Part shown: positions 60,201 through 62,655 of the stretch, piece after piece
How the letters are laid out: the number at the start of each line of letters is the position of its first letter
Numbering within the stretch: the first letter of the stretch is position 1
Source of the DNA: Tubiluchus corallicola
Lineage: Eukaryota > Priapulida > Priapulimorpha > Priapulimorphida > Tubiluchidae
Direction: 5' to 3'
NCBI GenBank assembly: GCA_030141605.1
Contig: JAQGDQ010000242.1
Location: 168,501-232,500 of the forward strand
Length of the DNA stretch: 64,000 nt
Made by a program: the position numbers and the translations under genes
Notes under the pieces: generated by a model
Database searches by the model: none
The model's input: only the letters and a program-made list of their open reading frames with translations
What the model was told of the DNA's origin: nothing

Positions 60201-61635
60201 AAGACCCTGGTACGACTCCATGTCACCTGTGTGTGAATCTAACCATGTTTTAGCCTGCACCGACACCATGTTTGATTTTCCCTGCAACACCGCTAATCCT
60301 AACCTCTAATACCGTCACCAATTAGCGAGTTATTTTTTCTCAGAATTTATACTAATCATGCGCACCCCAAAACTTCTAATGTGTCGTAAAAGACTTTTAG
60401 AAGTATATTGTTCAAGACTTAAGACTTCAAGATAGATTCTTACTATTTATATCAACATGCAGCACGCCAAGCTTGCTCGAAGCCAAGAACAGCGCCACCT
60501 GTAAACTTCTAAACTATGCAGCAGAAAAAACTGAAACAGCTGCTGTAGTCAGCGTTACTGTCTGCTACTTTACAACTTATTATTTGAGGCATACAGAAGA
60601 CGAGAAGTCAGAGTTGCGTATATAGGTCCATTGTATACATTCTGTTCCACTTTACTCCATTCCACTTCACTCCACTTTATTGCCCTCTCCACATCCTTCA
60701 TTTTCAAAACTGAGCAGATGCATAATCCAGCTTTCGTCAGCAGCAATGAATCCAGGAAATGTAGCCTGTCAAACCGAGGTCTCGCTTTCCCTAGTGCCCT
60801 CCAAATTTCGACTGAAACGTTACGTCACCGTAAACAACCACTTGGCCTGATTGAATTACCAATTGCTAAAGTAATGAAGATGCCCAGAGCTGATAAATAA
60901 GCATTCACTTTAAGTATGTAACCCAATGCAGAGACGCAGTAGTGAAGGCAAATAGAAGAGACAACATTCCATTCACACCACCACAGCAAGAAGTGTACAG
61001 AACAGAGTGTTCAGAACAGTGAACAGAAAAGAACTAAATCACATAATGATATGTAGGATAAAAGTTTTACATTAGAGTTTCTAATTAACTTCTCGTTGAT
61101 ATAATTATTATTTATTTTATCCGGCAACTATCCGCACAGCAACGAAATGAAAAAGATTTGTTGTCGCATTTTCAGTGTTAACAAACGCATTATTAGTATA
61201 ATTTACAATTACAAATGTTAGTATAAACAAACAGTAGAAAAACACGTGTCAACAAGCAAGAAAAAACTGAACGAAGTTTTGATAACATGTGAAACTATTG
61301 TTGTCCTGCAGAATGCCACTGCATCTATTCGAAAGCTAGCCCTGTGCGCCAGTATTACATGTGTTAAGCAAAACACATGAAAATCACAAGTTATTTTGAA
61401 ACCTAACGAAATAGTATAGCAATAAATATACTTAGTTATACTATTGTTTAATGCCACAATAAGTTGTGAATTAAATTTAGACAAACAAAACTTAAGACTC
61501 AAGACAAATCTTAAAGTCTACGTGATACATGTTTAAAAGCACTAGACTTACATTGAGGATCATCTTTCCAGCTCGAATCTCCCACAGGTTCAGCTTCCAC
61601 CTCCATCGCCTCTTCAGGCTTACTGGCTTCCGCCA
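141..61635 (-). CDS. DMD: Dystrophin/utrophin-family gene, 5' and central part (38 exons; 3' end outside window)
   Basis: This is the gene for an actin-to-membrane linker of the cell cortex, the N-terminal partner of the dystrophin-glycoprotein complex. Joining 38 exons with gt/ag borders keeps one open frame of about 1943 codons. Order by residue: acidic N-terminus 1-28; paired CH actin-binding domain about 29-250; short hinge; spectrin repeats 1-3 about 274-605; Thr-rich hinge about 606-650; about ten more repeats to 1720; second hinge about 1721-1750; then further repeats to the left edge. Family identity rests on [14 protein letters not shown] at the start of CH1, [14 protein letters not shown] in CH1, LLDPEDV and [11 protein letters not shown] in CH2, [23 protein letters not shown] and [11 protein letters not shown] in the rod. 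The WW, EF-hand and ZZ domains would lie to the left of this window. Invertebrates usually have one gene ancestral to vertebrate DMD and UTRN, so the symbol marks orthology to the pair. Exon borders were placed by eye. Confidence 0.95.
614..748 (-). CDS. DMD: Dystrophin exon 37 (human R21-like, helix A)
   Basis: 135 nt if the acceptor is aattgcag, phase 0 both sides. Encodes [20 protein letters not shown] and [20 protein letters not shown]. The acceptor has a poor pyrimidine tract and the frame stays open a little upstream, so this border is less certain. Donor gtttgt. Confidence 0.82.
1230..1690 (-). repeat. Dispersed repeat family R1, copy A
   Basis: Intron sequence sharing long blocks with 30195-30680 and 50728-50935, for example cagtgtgcaccactg-ttcacca and cacctggtaaaa. 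AT-rich, no ORF, type unknown. The central block looks like a degenerate palindrome core. Confidence 0.7.
2083..2253 (-). CDS. DMD: Dystrophin exon 36 (human R20-like, helices B and C)
   Basis: 171 nt, phase 0 both sides. Encodes [20 protein letters not shown] and [18 protein letters not shown], where AQW is the helix C Trp. Acceptor tttgtag, donor gtgcaa. Confidence 0.9.
2642..2851 (-). CDS. DMD: Dystrophin exon 35 (hinge-3-like segment and start of next repeat)
   Basis: 210 nt, phase 0 both sides. Begins with an unstructured stretch, [20 protein letters not shown], comparable in place and composition to human hinge 3 ('TVTLVTQPVVTKET'). It continues [20 protein letters not shown] as helix A of the next repeat, whose usual Trp is Phe. 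Donor gtaaca is weaker than most. Confidence 0.87.
3092..3805. mobile_element. Inverted-repeat element (MITE-like), 714 bp
   Basis: Bounded by perfect 15-bp inverted repeats TTCTTATAAGTAGAG (3092-3106) and its complement (3791-3805). Subterminal regions on both sides are full of agctga/tcagct words. No coding capacity. No clear target duplication, so the superfamily is undecided (hAT is possible). Confidence 0.65.
3944..4102 (-). CDS. DMD: Dystrophin exon 34 (repeat 13, helices B and C)
   Basis: 159 nt, phase 0 both sides. Encodes [20 protein letters not shown] and [16 protein letters not shown], ending repeat 13 with the NRRWEEI helix C. Acceptor tttttctag, donor gtgaat. Confidence 0.92.
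4701..4856 (-). CDS. DMD: Dystrophin exon 33 (repeat 13, helix A)
   Basis: 156 nt, phase 0 both sides. Encodes [20 protein letters not shown] and [20 protein letters not shown], a helix A with SWL. Donor gtgagt, acceptor tattcag. Confidence 0.92.
5030..5330 (+). repeat. Probable tRNA-derived SINE
   Basis: Contains an A-box-like agtctagtgattacaagatg and, about 60 bp on, a B-box-like gggttcgaattgtg, the pol III promoter spacing of a tRNA-derived SINE. A second B-box-like ggttcaattcc lies just upstream at about 4996. Different body from the SINE at 20318. Borders approximate. Confidence 0.5.
5505..5687 (-). CDS. DMD: Dystrophin exon 32 (repeat 12, helices B and C)
   Basis: 183 nt, phase 0 both sides. 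Encodes [20 protein letters not shown] and [20 protein letters not shown]. The canonical helix C Trp (RW) is replaced by Leu (RLDRLQERL). Donor gtacgg, acceptor cttcatag. Confidence 0.92.
6131..6295 (-). CDS. DMD: Dystrophin exon 31 (repeat 11 end, repeat 12 helix A = human R17-like)
   Basis: 165 nt, phase 0 both sides. Encodes [20 protein letters not shown] then [20 protein letters not shown] and EIAWAK. 'SRKMRKEM..L.EWL...E.EL' and 'SEVAWGK' are the matching human R17 signatures. Confidence 0.95.
6565..6595. repeat. Short interstitial telomere-like repeat
   Basis: A run of degenerate CCCTAA units (ttaaccctaaccataaccc, then taatcctaatcc), i.e. about five TTAGGG-type units within intron 30. 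Confidence 0.7.
6850..7005 (-). CDS. DMD: Dystrophin exon 30 (repeat 11 = human R16-like)
   Basis: 156 nt, phase 0 both sides. Encodes [30 protein letters not shown] and [11 protein letters not shown], one of the most human-like stretches of the rod. In vertebrates R16-R17 holds the nNOS-binding surface; whether that function exists here is unknown. Confidence 0.96.
7222..7618. mobile_element. Pogo/Tigger-like MITE, copy 1
   Basis: Terminal inverted repeats CAGTCATATCTCGGTTTGCT (left) and CACACATATCTCGTTTTGCT (right, reversed), both flanked by TA as in Tc1/mariner/pogo insertions. 397 bp, no ORF. The interior matches 23690-24127 (e.g. gtgtattagactcacg). Confidence 0.75.
7922..8095 (-). CDS. 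DMD: Dystrophin exon 29 (repeat 10 helix C, repeat 11 start; human R15/R16-like)
   Basis: 174 nt, phase 0 both sides. Encodes [20 protein letters not shown], close to 'VSTKFQLFQKPANFE' of human dystrophin, and then [16 protein letters not shown] and GQLEQCL. This register ties the repeat to human R16. Acceptor tttcag, donor gtgagt. Confidence 0.95.
8527..8655 (-). CDS. DMD: Dystrophin exon 28 (spectrin repeat 10, helix B)
   Basis: 129 nt, phase 0 both sides. Encodes [20 protein letters not shown] and [15 protein letters not shown]. Acceptor tttcacag, donor gtatgt. Confidence 0.88.
8993..9154 (-). CDS. DMD: Dystrophin exon 27 (spectrin repeat 10, helix A)
   Basis: 162 nt, phase 0 both sides. 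Encodes [20 protein letters not shown] and [20 protein letters not shown], with the DWL of helix A. Acceptor acacag, donor gtactt. Confidence 0.9.
10172..10324 (-). CDS. DMD: Dystrophin exon 26 (spectrin repeat 9, helices B and C)
   Basis: 153 nt, phase 0 both sides. Encodes [20 protein letters not shown] and [13 protein letters not shown] (helix C). First of twelve successive phase-0 exons. Acceptor ttcttcag, donor gtagag. Confidence 0.9.
10516..10613 (-). CDS. DMD: Dystrophin exon 25 (spectrin repeat 9, helix A)
   Basis: 98 nt, phase 1 to phase 0. Encodes [20 protein letters not shown] and [11 protein letters not shown]. The canonical helix A Trp is replaced (YYLDKLE). Acceptor tttctag, donor gtaggc. 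Confidence 0.85.
10712..11329. mobile_element. TTAA-flanked non-autonomous element, copy 1
   Basis: 618 bp between TTAA tetranucleotides (10708-10711 and 11330-11333). Ends AGGCGAACCGGA and, reversed, AGGAAAACAGGATGA. The body is shared with 13690-14242 and the right part of 37420-37665 (tagcattgtacttc-attttcgctttgcaaacac motif). Confidence 0.65.
11414..11661. repeat. Large near-perfect palindrome
   Basis: Arms of about 116 bp (11414-11529 and 11546-11661) match as inverted repeats with roughly seven mismatches around a 16-bp spacer. Core ttttaacagacaagtaaat appears in both arms. On RNA this would form a long hairpin within intron 24. It directly precedes a LINE relic. Confidence 0.85.
11699..12085 (+). 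mobile_element. Non-LTR retrotransposon relic (RT C-terminus and 3' UTR)
   Basis: Codons 11699-11866 are uninterrupted and read [10 protein letters not shown]...[16 protein letters not shown]...[17 protein letters not shown]-stop, the usual '...YxGAxxWNSLPxEIKxxxSLxxFKxxLKxYLL' end of CR1/L2-type reverse transcriptase ORFs. A 3' UTR with a gaggagga/tcctcctc hairpin follows. 5'-truncated. Confidence 0.7.
12333..12513 (-). CDS. DMD: Dystrophin exon 24 (spectrin repeat 8 helices B-C, repeat 9 start)
   Basis: 181 nt, phase 0 to phase 1. Encodes [20 protein letters not shown] and [20 protein letters not shown], then ALKHWKEIQ that begins repeat 9. In the frame used, the junction with exon 23 must be phase 0; the other frames hit stops. 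Confidence 0.9.
12736..13092 (+). mobile_element. Possible solo LTR
   Basis: Starts TGTGAC and ends CAACACA; contains a TATA-like gatataaaaaaagg, then about 140 bp later aataaa, an LTR-like promoter and polyA layout. No clear target duplication and no second copy here, so this is tentative. Confidence 0.25.
13209..13532 (-). CDS. DMD: Dystrophin exon 23 (spectrin repeats 7 and 8)
   Basis: 324 nt, phase 0 both sides. Contains [20 protein letters not shown] (helix C of repeat 7) and [20 protein letters not shown] (helix A of repeat 8). Lysine-rich. Acceptor tttgtag, donor gtatgt. Confidence 0.93.
13690..14242. mobile_element. TTAA-flanked non-autonomous element, copy 2
   Basis: Aligns with 10712-11329 along nearly its whole length (tatattgaaaggga, cagaaacgcg, gagtagcattgtacttcag, gaaaaatcaccctg). 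The right end abuts TTAA at 14243; the left terminus is degraded. Confidence 0.65.
14577..14684 (-). CDS. DMD: Dystrophin exon 22 (spectrin repeat 7, helix A)
   Basis: 108 nt, phase 0 both sides. Encodes [20 protein letters not shown] and [12 protein letters not shown], a typical helix A with central SWL. Donor gtaagt, acceptor tttgcag. Confidence 0.9.
14945..15238. mobile_element. Mariner/pogo-like MITE, copy 1 of a second family
   Basis: Inverted ends gcagtcatcgacttagg on the left and, reversed, gtggtagtcgtcgacttact on the right. Interior includes gcgacttacgaccc. Related ends occur at 25905-26287. Confidence 0.5.
15364..15579 (-). CDS. DMD: Dystrophin exon 21 (spectrin repeat 6, helices B and C)
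   Basis: 216 nt, phase 0 both sides. Encodes [20 protein letters not shown] and [20 protein letters not shown], with the NHRWTEV helix C signature. Acceptor ttttctag, donor gtatga. Confidence 0.9.
15969..16097. repeat. 44-bp tandem repeat, three units
   Basis: Unit begins atttatgcacaatgtttaga and ends ttagtacaacagac; three copies in a row with a few substitutions, in intron 20 about 100 bp from exon 20. Confidence 0.8.
16203..16375 (-). CDS. DMD: Dystrophin exon 20 (spectrin repeat 5 end, repeat 6 helix A)
   Basis: 173 nt, phase 1 to phase 0. Encodes [20 protein letters not shown] and [20 protein letters not shown], ending in EDKVEKYQ. The usual Trp of helix A is replaced by Phe here (LVKFVSSVE). 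Donor gtgaac, acceptor tttag. Confidence 0.88.
16641..16797 (-). CDS. DMD: Dystrophin exon 19 (spectrin repeat 5, helices B and C)
   Basis: 157 nt, phase 0 to phase 1. Encodes [20 protein letters not shown] and [14 protein letters not shown]. The RWQEV motif marks helix C of repeat 5. Acceptor ctgcag, donor gtgagttg. Confidence 0.9.
17034..17377. mobile_element. hAT-type MITE with perfect 8-bp target duplication
   Basis: 16-bp inverted ends CAGTGGTTCCCAAACT on both sides, flanked by identical CATTACAC (17026-17033 and 17378-17385). 344 bp, no transposase. Both the CAGTGG ends and the 8-bp duplication are classic for hAT elements. In intron 18. Confidence 0.92.
18986..19513. mobile_element. 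TTAA-flanked MITE with 13-bp terminal repeats
   Basis: Ends AGGAAAGGACAAG and, reversed, AGGAAACGACAAG (12/13), with TTAA on both sides (18982-18985, 19514-19517). 528 bp, no ORF. Terminal AGGAAA is shared with the 10712 family, suggesting one transposase could have moved both. TTAA target choice recalls piggyBac, although the ends do not start with CCC. Confidence 0.7.
19755..19996 (-). CDS. DMD: Dystrophin exon 18 (spectrin repeat 4 helix C, repeat 5 helix A)
   Basis: 242 nt, phase 1 to phase 0. Contains [20 protein letters not shown] (helix C of repeat 4) and [20 protein letters not shown] (helix A of repeat 5), ending LEQQLEECK. Donor gttggtgg, acceptor cattttcag. Confidence 0.93.
20318..20585 (+). 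repeat. tRNA-derived SINE family S1, copy 1
   Basis: tRNA-like head (ggtatagtctagcgttaatg as A box; gaggtttatactgg as decayed B box), body with gagtcataccaaagac and tgttatttacagttggc, tail aaataaagattatt then (gtt)n. Aligns along its length with 41366-41612. Confidence 0.75.
20666..20753 (-). CDS. DMD: Dystrophin exon 17 (spectrin repeat 4, helix B)
   Basis: 88 nt, phase 0 to phase 1. Encodes [20 protein letters not shown] and DEIIKQLKA, a highly charged helix B. Acceptor catgtag, donor gtaatg. Assigned mainly by position and phase, since helix B is poorly conserved. Confidence 0.85.
21165..21637. mobile_element. Tigger/pogo-like MITE
   Basis: Right end reversed reads CAGTGGAACCTCAACTTAC next to TA, a typical pogo-group terminus. 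The left part (aattcgttcaggaggggctt, tattatgagacaagattt) resembles the subterminal blocks of such MITEs, but its exact end is lost. Confidence 0.6.
21910..22230 (-). CDS. DMD: Dystrophin exon 16 (hinge 2 and start of spectrin repeat 4)
   Basis: 321 nt, phase 0 both sides. First half is hinge 2: [20 protein letters not shown], sharing the ETVTT core of human hinge 2 but lacking its polyproline run. Second half is helix A of repeat 4 ([19 protein letters not shown], ends LKEQLQQCK). Donor gtacgt, acceptor catttag. Confidence 0.92.
23030..23212 (-). CDS. DMD: Dystrophin exon 15 (spectrin repeat 3, helices B and C)
   Basis: 183 nt, phase 0 both sides. Encodes [20 protein letters not shown], then [17 protein letters not shown], which ends repeat 3 with the usual 'RWExxVxRLE' helix C. 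Donor gtgcgt, acceptor taacag. Confidence 0.92.
23690..24127. mobile_element. Pogo/Tigger-like MITE, copy 2
   Basis: Same family as 7222-7618. Right end reads, reversed, CACTCATATCTCAGCTTGCC next to TA. The left terminus is eroded. Shares gccgtgtattagactcacg and the ccgatatccg-aaaagcga block. Confidence 0.7.
24501..24603 (-). CDS. DMD: Dystrophin exon 14 (spectrin repeat 3, helix A)
   Basis: 103 nt, phase 2 to phase 0. Encodes [20 protein letters not shown] and [14 protein letters not shown], helix A of repeat 3. Donor gttagc, acceptor gaccag. Confidence 0.9.
25124..25259 (-). CDS. DMD: Dystrophin exon 13 (spectrin repeat 2, helix C)
   Basis: 136 nt, phase 1 to phase 2. Encodes [20 protein letters not shown] and [13 protein letters not shown], the 'LGxRWxxICRWTEDRWxxLQ' block diagnostic of dystrophin and utrophin. 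Confidence 0.96.
25905..26287. mobile_element. Mariner/pogo-like MITE, copy 2 of the second family
   Basis: Right end reversed reads gtagtcatccacttacgacc, like the 14945 element. Left ggtagttaccgaatcgacg is a weaker match. Eroded, in intron 12. Confidence 0.45.
27021..27111 (-). CDS. DMD: Dystrophin exon 12 (spectrin repeat 2, helix B)
   Basis: 91 nt, phase 0 to phase 1. Encodes [20 protein letters not shown] followed by VVDENSPEN, matching 'VNSLTHMVVVVDESSGD'. Donor gtaagtta, acceptor atttag. Confidence 0.95.
28035..28179 (-). CDS. DMD: Dystrophin exon 11 (spectrin repeat 2, helix A)
   Basis: 145 nt, phase 2 to phase 0. Encodes [20 protein letters not shown] then [18 protein letters not shown] and a QVEEHK end, matching human repeat 2 ('LxDWLTxTEExxxxxxxxPLGxDLxxLKxQVxxHK'). 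Confidence 0.95.
28895..29076 (-). CDS. DMD: Dystrophin exon 10 (spectrin repeat 1, helices B and C)
   Basis: 182 nt, phase 0 to phase 2. Encodes [40 protein letters not shown] and [12 protein letters not shown]. The 'ExxVxxQMxLLxxRWExLRxxSMxRQ' pattern is specific to repeat 1 of dystrophin and utrophin. Confidence 0.95.
29175..29330 (-). CDS. DMD: Dystrophin exon 9 (spectrin repeat 1, helix A)
   Basis: 156 nt, phase 0 both sides. Contains [20 protein letters not shown] and VREQFQVHE, aligning with the first repeat of dystrophin ('YQxALExVLxWLLxAE ... DQFxxHE'). Only about 20 residues separate CH2 from this helix. Confidence 0.93.
30195..30680 (-). repeat. Dispersed repeat family R1, copy B
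   Basis: Same family as 1230-1690: shares gtcacctggtaaaac, cccagtgtgcaccactgg, tacaaatgctctgaatat and a closing ctttattta block. Located in intron 8 between the CH2 and repeat 1 exons. Confidence 0.7.
30850..30968 (-). CDS. DMD: Dystrophin exon 8 (end of CH2 and hinge 1)
   Basis: 119 nt, phase 1 to phase 0. Rebuilds DPEDV with exon 7, then [20 protein letters not shown], the last CH2 helix. It ends [11 protein letters not shown], a very short hinge 1. The proline-rich stretch of human hinge 1 is absent. Confidence 0.95.
31509..31705 (-). CDS. DMD: Dystrophin exon 7 (CH2)
   Basis: 197 nt, phase 2 to phase 1. Contains [32 protein letters not shown] and [10 protein letters not shown], the CH2 core, where W..G.A.NA and HxxRPxLFD are hallmarks. 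Exons 6 and 7 total 289 nt against 292 for the two human exons, with a shifted boundary. Confidence 0.97.
32436..32527 (-). CDS. DMD: Dystrophin exon 6 (CH1-CH2 linker and start of CH2)
   Basis: 92 nt, phase 0 to phase 2. Encodes [20 protein letters not shown] and [11 protein letters not shown], matching 'LLSWVRQ' at the start of CH2. The exon ends earlier than human exon 6 (173 nt), so this intron position differs from the vertebrate one. A 30-bp palindrome lies just upstream of its acceptor. Confidence 0.93.
32556..32585. repeat. 30-bp palindrome beside the exon 6 acceptor
   Basis: AATGTAAACTGTAAA followed directly by TTTACAGTTTACAAT, 14/15 paired. In the pre-mRNA it sits about 28-57 nt before exon 6, over the likely branch-point zone. 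Confidence 0.8.
32586..32931 (-). mobile_element. Non-LTR retrotransposon relic with (AAAT)n tail
   Basis: Minus-strand reading gives [13 protein letters not shown], then [13 protein letters not shown] and, after one frameshift, [17 protein letters not shown], the 'LWNSLPxEIRxxxxxxxFKxxLKTHLF' end of an RT ORF. A 3' part ends in a taaataaataaata tail near 32590. Decayed, in intron 5. Confidence 0.65.
33548..33640 (-). CDS. DMD: Dystrophin exon 5 (end of CH1)
   Basis: 93 nt, phase 0 both sides, the human exon 5 length. Encodes [17 protein letters not shown] then [14 protein letters not shown], the best-conserved piece of the gene, carrying the DIVDGN and LTLGLxWxIILHWQ signature of CH1. Donor gtaagtt, acceptor caaacag. 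Confidence 0.97.
34948..35452. mobile_element. hAT-type element with nested CAC-rich insert
   Basis: Ends CAGAGATGCGTGG and, reversed, CAGAGATGTGCGG, flanked by near-identical 8-mers GTTTGAAC (34940-34947) and GTCTGAAC (35453-35460). 505 bp including the inserted block at 35104-35265. Confidence 0.75.
35104..35265 (+). repeat. CAC-rich element, short copy
   Basis: Begins ctagccaaaccctgcaaag-aaattttgc and continues into CAC-rich sequence (catcacactcatcacacctc). The head matches 53841, where the CAC array is much longer. Confidence 0.65.
36713..36790 (-). CDS. DMD: Dystrophin exon 4 (CH1)
   Basis: 78 nt, phase 0 both sides, the human exon 4 length. Encodes [19 protein letters not shown], matching the '[15 protein letters not shown]' helix of dystrophin CH1. 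Donor gtaagttg, acceptor gtttcag. Confidence 0.95.
36959..37051 (-). CDS. DMD: Dystrophin exon 3 (CH1)
   Basis: 93 nt, phase 0 both sides, the human exon 3 length. Contains [19 protein letters not shown], the conserved 'DLxDGxxLLxLLE' core helix of CH1. Its first residues (ANVAPVSD) and its end (DTKC) are diverged. Donor gtaagtaa, acceptor tttttcag. Confidence 0.95.
37420..37665. mobile_element. TTAA-flanked non-autonomous element, copy 3 (truncated)
   Basis: Right-half copy of the same family (cagtagcattgtacttcaat, gcaaacacgtgcaacacgct, agcatcctgacttcct next to TTAA at 37666). The left part is missing or unrecognisable. Confidence 0.6.
39383..39559. repeat. GA-rich microsatellite
   Basis: About 175 bp of (GGGGA)n passing into (GGAGA)n and (GA)n, in intron 2, 180 bp from exon 2. 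A pure purine tract on the plus strand, polypyrimidine in the transcript. Confidence 0.95.
39737..39798 (-). CDS. DMD: Dystrophin exon 2 (start of CH1)
   Basis: 62 nt, the same length as human exon 2. Encodes [20 protein letters not shown], the first actin-binding helix of CH1, with the family signature DVQKKTF. Enters in phase 1 and leaves in phase 0. Acceptor ttttacag, donor gtatta. Confidence 0.95.
41366..41612 (-). repeat. tRNA-derived SINE family S1, copy 2
   Basis: On the minus strand: ggtttagtgtagtggtaacg (clear A box), gttagttctatacagc, ggatcataccagac, tgttatttacaatcggc, tail aaataaagg. Same order of blocks as copy 1, in reverse orientation to it. Confidence 0.75.
42430..43420. repeat. 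Degenerate tandem repeat, about 42-bp period
   Basis: A motif near tttcaatgtgaataaggttt followed by ggtaaagca recurs at least six times (for example 42530, 42617, 43107, 43158, 43199, 43375), with a half-unit caaactg-tt-ag between some copies. Diverged, so ancient. Origin not established. Confidence 0.5.
44157..44540 (+). mobile_element. Non-LTR retrotransposon relic (RT C-terminal zinc-knuckle region)
   Basis: Broken frames give [20 protein letters not shown], then [10 protein letters not shown], then [11 protein letters not shown] followed by [12 protein letters not shown], then PELEKFKFF. This is the 'IETGRY...ipxexRxCxxC...E..HFLxxCxxY' tail of many LINE ORF2 proteins. At least three frame breaks and two stops. 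Confidence 0.7.
48898..48990. repeat. Short tandem repeat, about 33-bp unit
   Basis: gtataaatgaaaaggca and acataataaagta repeat two to three times in a row. Confidence 0.7.
50728..50935 (+). repeat. Dispersed repeat family R1, copy C (opposite orientation)
   Basis: Matches copies A and B in reverse: cagtggtgcacactag, ttttaccaggtgg, ttacacaagtcatttaaac. Shorter than the other two. Located in intron 1. Confidence 0.65.
52892..52952 (-). CDS. DMD: Dystrophin alternative first coding exon 1b
   Basis: Lies inside the 22-kb first intron. ATG at 52952 sits in an A-rich context (aaaaaATGGCGG) and opens 20 codons ([20 protein letters not shown]) that end in phase 1 at a good donor, gtgagc. This phase fits exon 2 exactly and would give [18 protein letters not shown]. 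The residue spliced at the junction becomes Asp instead of Tyr. The N-terminus is polar and lacks the acidic run of exon 1. An acceptor-like tattctgattag at 52973-52984 suggests the exon may begin at 52972 behind a 5' UTR exon. Transcript support is not visible here. Confidence 0.7.
53626..53660 (-). promoter_or_regulatory. Possible 5' UTR exon end and promoter region for the exon 1b transcript
   Basis: A full-consensus donor (CAG-gtaagc) reads on the minus strand at 53626, 650 bp upstream of exon 1b. Around it (53550-53640) the DNA is unusually GC- and CpG-rich for this window (gcggcggcgtgg). An acceptor-like site at 52973 would join this leader to exon 1b and leave a short upstream ORF ending before the exon 1b ATG. 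No transcription start can be seen, and the right border is unknown. Confidence 0.35.
53841..54421 (+). repeat. CAC-rich element, long copy, ending in a GATGAT run
   Basis: Head ctagccaaaccccgcaaaag-aattttgc, then about 500 bp of irregular CCACACCA/CACCACAC repeats, then gatgatgatcatgatcatg. Long ORFs here (His/Thr/Pro-rich in one strand, Gly/Val/Trp-rich in the other) are products of the repeat. Confidence 0.75.
55013..55157. repeat. Inverted repeat with perfect 21-bp arms around TA-rich loop
   Basis: Arms at 55013-55033 and 55137-55157 are exact complements (ccacttccgttctctagaa at the left), enclosing 103 bp with a long (TA)n run. A further (TA)n run follows. Could be a MITE or a cruciform-prone site. 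Confidence 0.8.
56793..57075 (-). other. Unassigned small ORF in intron 1
   Basis: A 91-codon minus-strand ORF with a hydrophobic stretch near its start ([12 protein letters not shown]) and three cysteines after it, ending [11 protein letters not shown]. No family is recognised. It could be a small secreted or membrane protein, an exon of a nested gene, or chance. Nothing around it supports transcription. Confidence 0.15.
61551..61635 (-). CDS. DMD: Dystrophin exon 1 (distal first coding exon)
   Basis: Starts ATG at 61635 and encodes 28 residues, acidic and rich in E, P and A (begins [11 protein letters not shown], ends SSWKDDPQ). It ends in phase 1 at a consensus donor gtaagt. Joining to exon 2 rebuilds a Tyr codon, giving YERVDVQKK, the same split Tyr-Glu-Arg junction as the muscle isoform of vertebrate dystrophin. 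The first ATG after upstream stops was chosen. The bases just before it read gtgcag-ta-ATG, which could also be a 3' splice site. Confidence 0.85.
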
Positions 61636-61720
61636 TTACTGCACAAACCGGCCGGTTATATCCCGGCAAGCCTCACAACGTTTCACCAATGTACGGCATA
61701 AATATAGGCTTCTTCTGTAT
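61636..61720 (-). promoter_or_regulatory. Possible core promoter of the distal transcript
   Basis: On the minus strand a TATA-like cctatatttatg lies about 60-70 bp before the exon 1 ATG, followed by a GC-rich stretch (ggccggttt). A start site about 30 bp downstream would leave a leader of some 35 nt. The alternative is that the gtgcag just before the ATG is a 3' splice site for a leader exon or spliced leader. Confidence 0.3.
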
Positions 61721-62440
61721 GTGGGTTAGCAATGGGTTCTTGTTTAACAAGCTGTCTTGTTTATACAAAGCTGAAATCCGCAGACATTGGTTCTAAGAGC
61801 CAGCAGTCGAGAACGTTAAGCGTGGTAGTTAACTGCTTTATTGATAGAAAATTGGAGAGGCCGTAAACTTTCCGATCCGATTACAGTCACCACCCAGCAA
61901 TCACATCACCGTCTTTGGGTCGCCTAGTAAATCATAATATGTGACCTTTTGACGTGGACGACTCAACAGCTCTCTTAGCCAACGCGTAGAATGGATACAA
62001 GTGCAACAACTGGAGACTTGCTAGTGATAGTCTAGCTGATTTTAATGTTTTTAAGCTGTTTAAAATATTCGAGTCTTTTAACCATTAATATTTTATATAA
62101 GCTTTGGCATTCAACAATAATTAAGACCACGTATCAAAATTCTAGTCAAAAGTTTACCAAGATTTTGGAAAAGTAGTAAGGACATGTAGAGAAAAATATA
62201 CGTTGAAGCACTTTATCAGTTTACACTTCTAAACGTTCCGTGTGAACTCAGTTAATCATAATTTCATGAATAAACAAAAAATAAGGCTGCAGAAAAACGA
62301 AATGTTTGTTAAAAAGTACAACGTAAAATACTGAGGTCAATTTTACCTTCCCGTTTAAATGCACATTTTGATCATTCTTTAAACATGTTTTATATAACAG
62401 TATTCGAATATGTGCACTACGCATGCCTTAAAAAGCAAAA

Positions 62441-62655
62441 GTTGTGTTTACCAAACATCCGGAATGCGTTATGCGTTGTGTGTTATCCACCTGTGGAATA
62501 GCTACGTGTAAAAAAATCAATGGAAAACAGCTGCAGAAAAAATAACGCGTAACGCAGATTTGATAAACGGGCGCATTGAAAACAATATAAACCTTATTTT
62601 ATCTATTCGGCAGCCACATAACGCATACACATTCCGGATGTCTGGTAAACGCCAC
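62441..62655. mobile_element. MITE-like inverted repeat upstream of the gene
   Basis: 215 bp with terminal inverted repeats extending about 45 bp: left gttgtgtttaccaaacatcc, right reversed gtggcgtttaccagacatcc, both running on into ggaatg and gcgttatg. About 0.8 kb upstream of the distal start codon. Confidence 0.8.

Larger units (their letters stand above)
39799..61550 (-). other. DMD: 22-kb first intron of the distal transcript
   Basis: By far the largest intron; most others are 0.3-3 kb. It contains exon 1b, a SINE (41366-41612), a degenerate tandem repeat (42430-43420), a LINE relic (44157-44540), a dispersed repeat copy (50728-50935), a CAC-rich element (53841-54421) and a hairpin-forming inverted repeat (55013-55157). 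Elsewhere I see only AT-rich sequence, homopolymer runs (14 G at 55701; a C run at 59641) and unassigned short ORFs. Confidence 0.7.
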
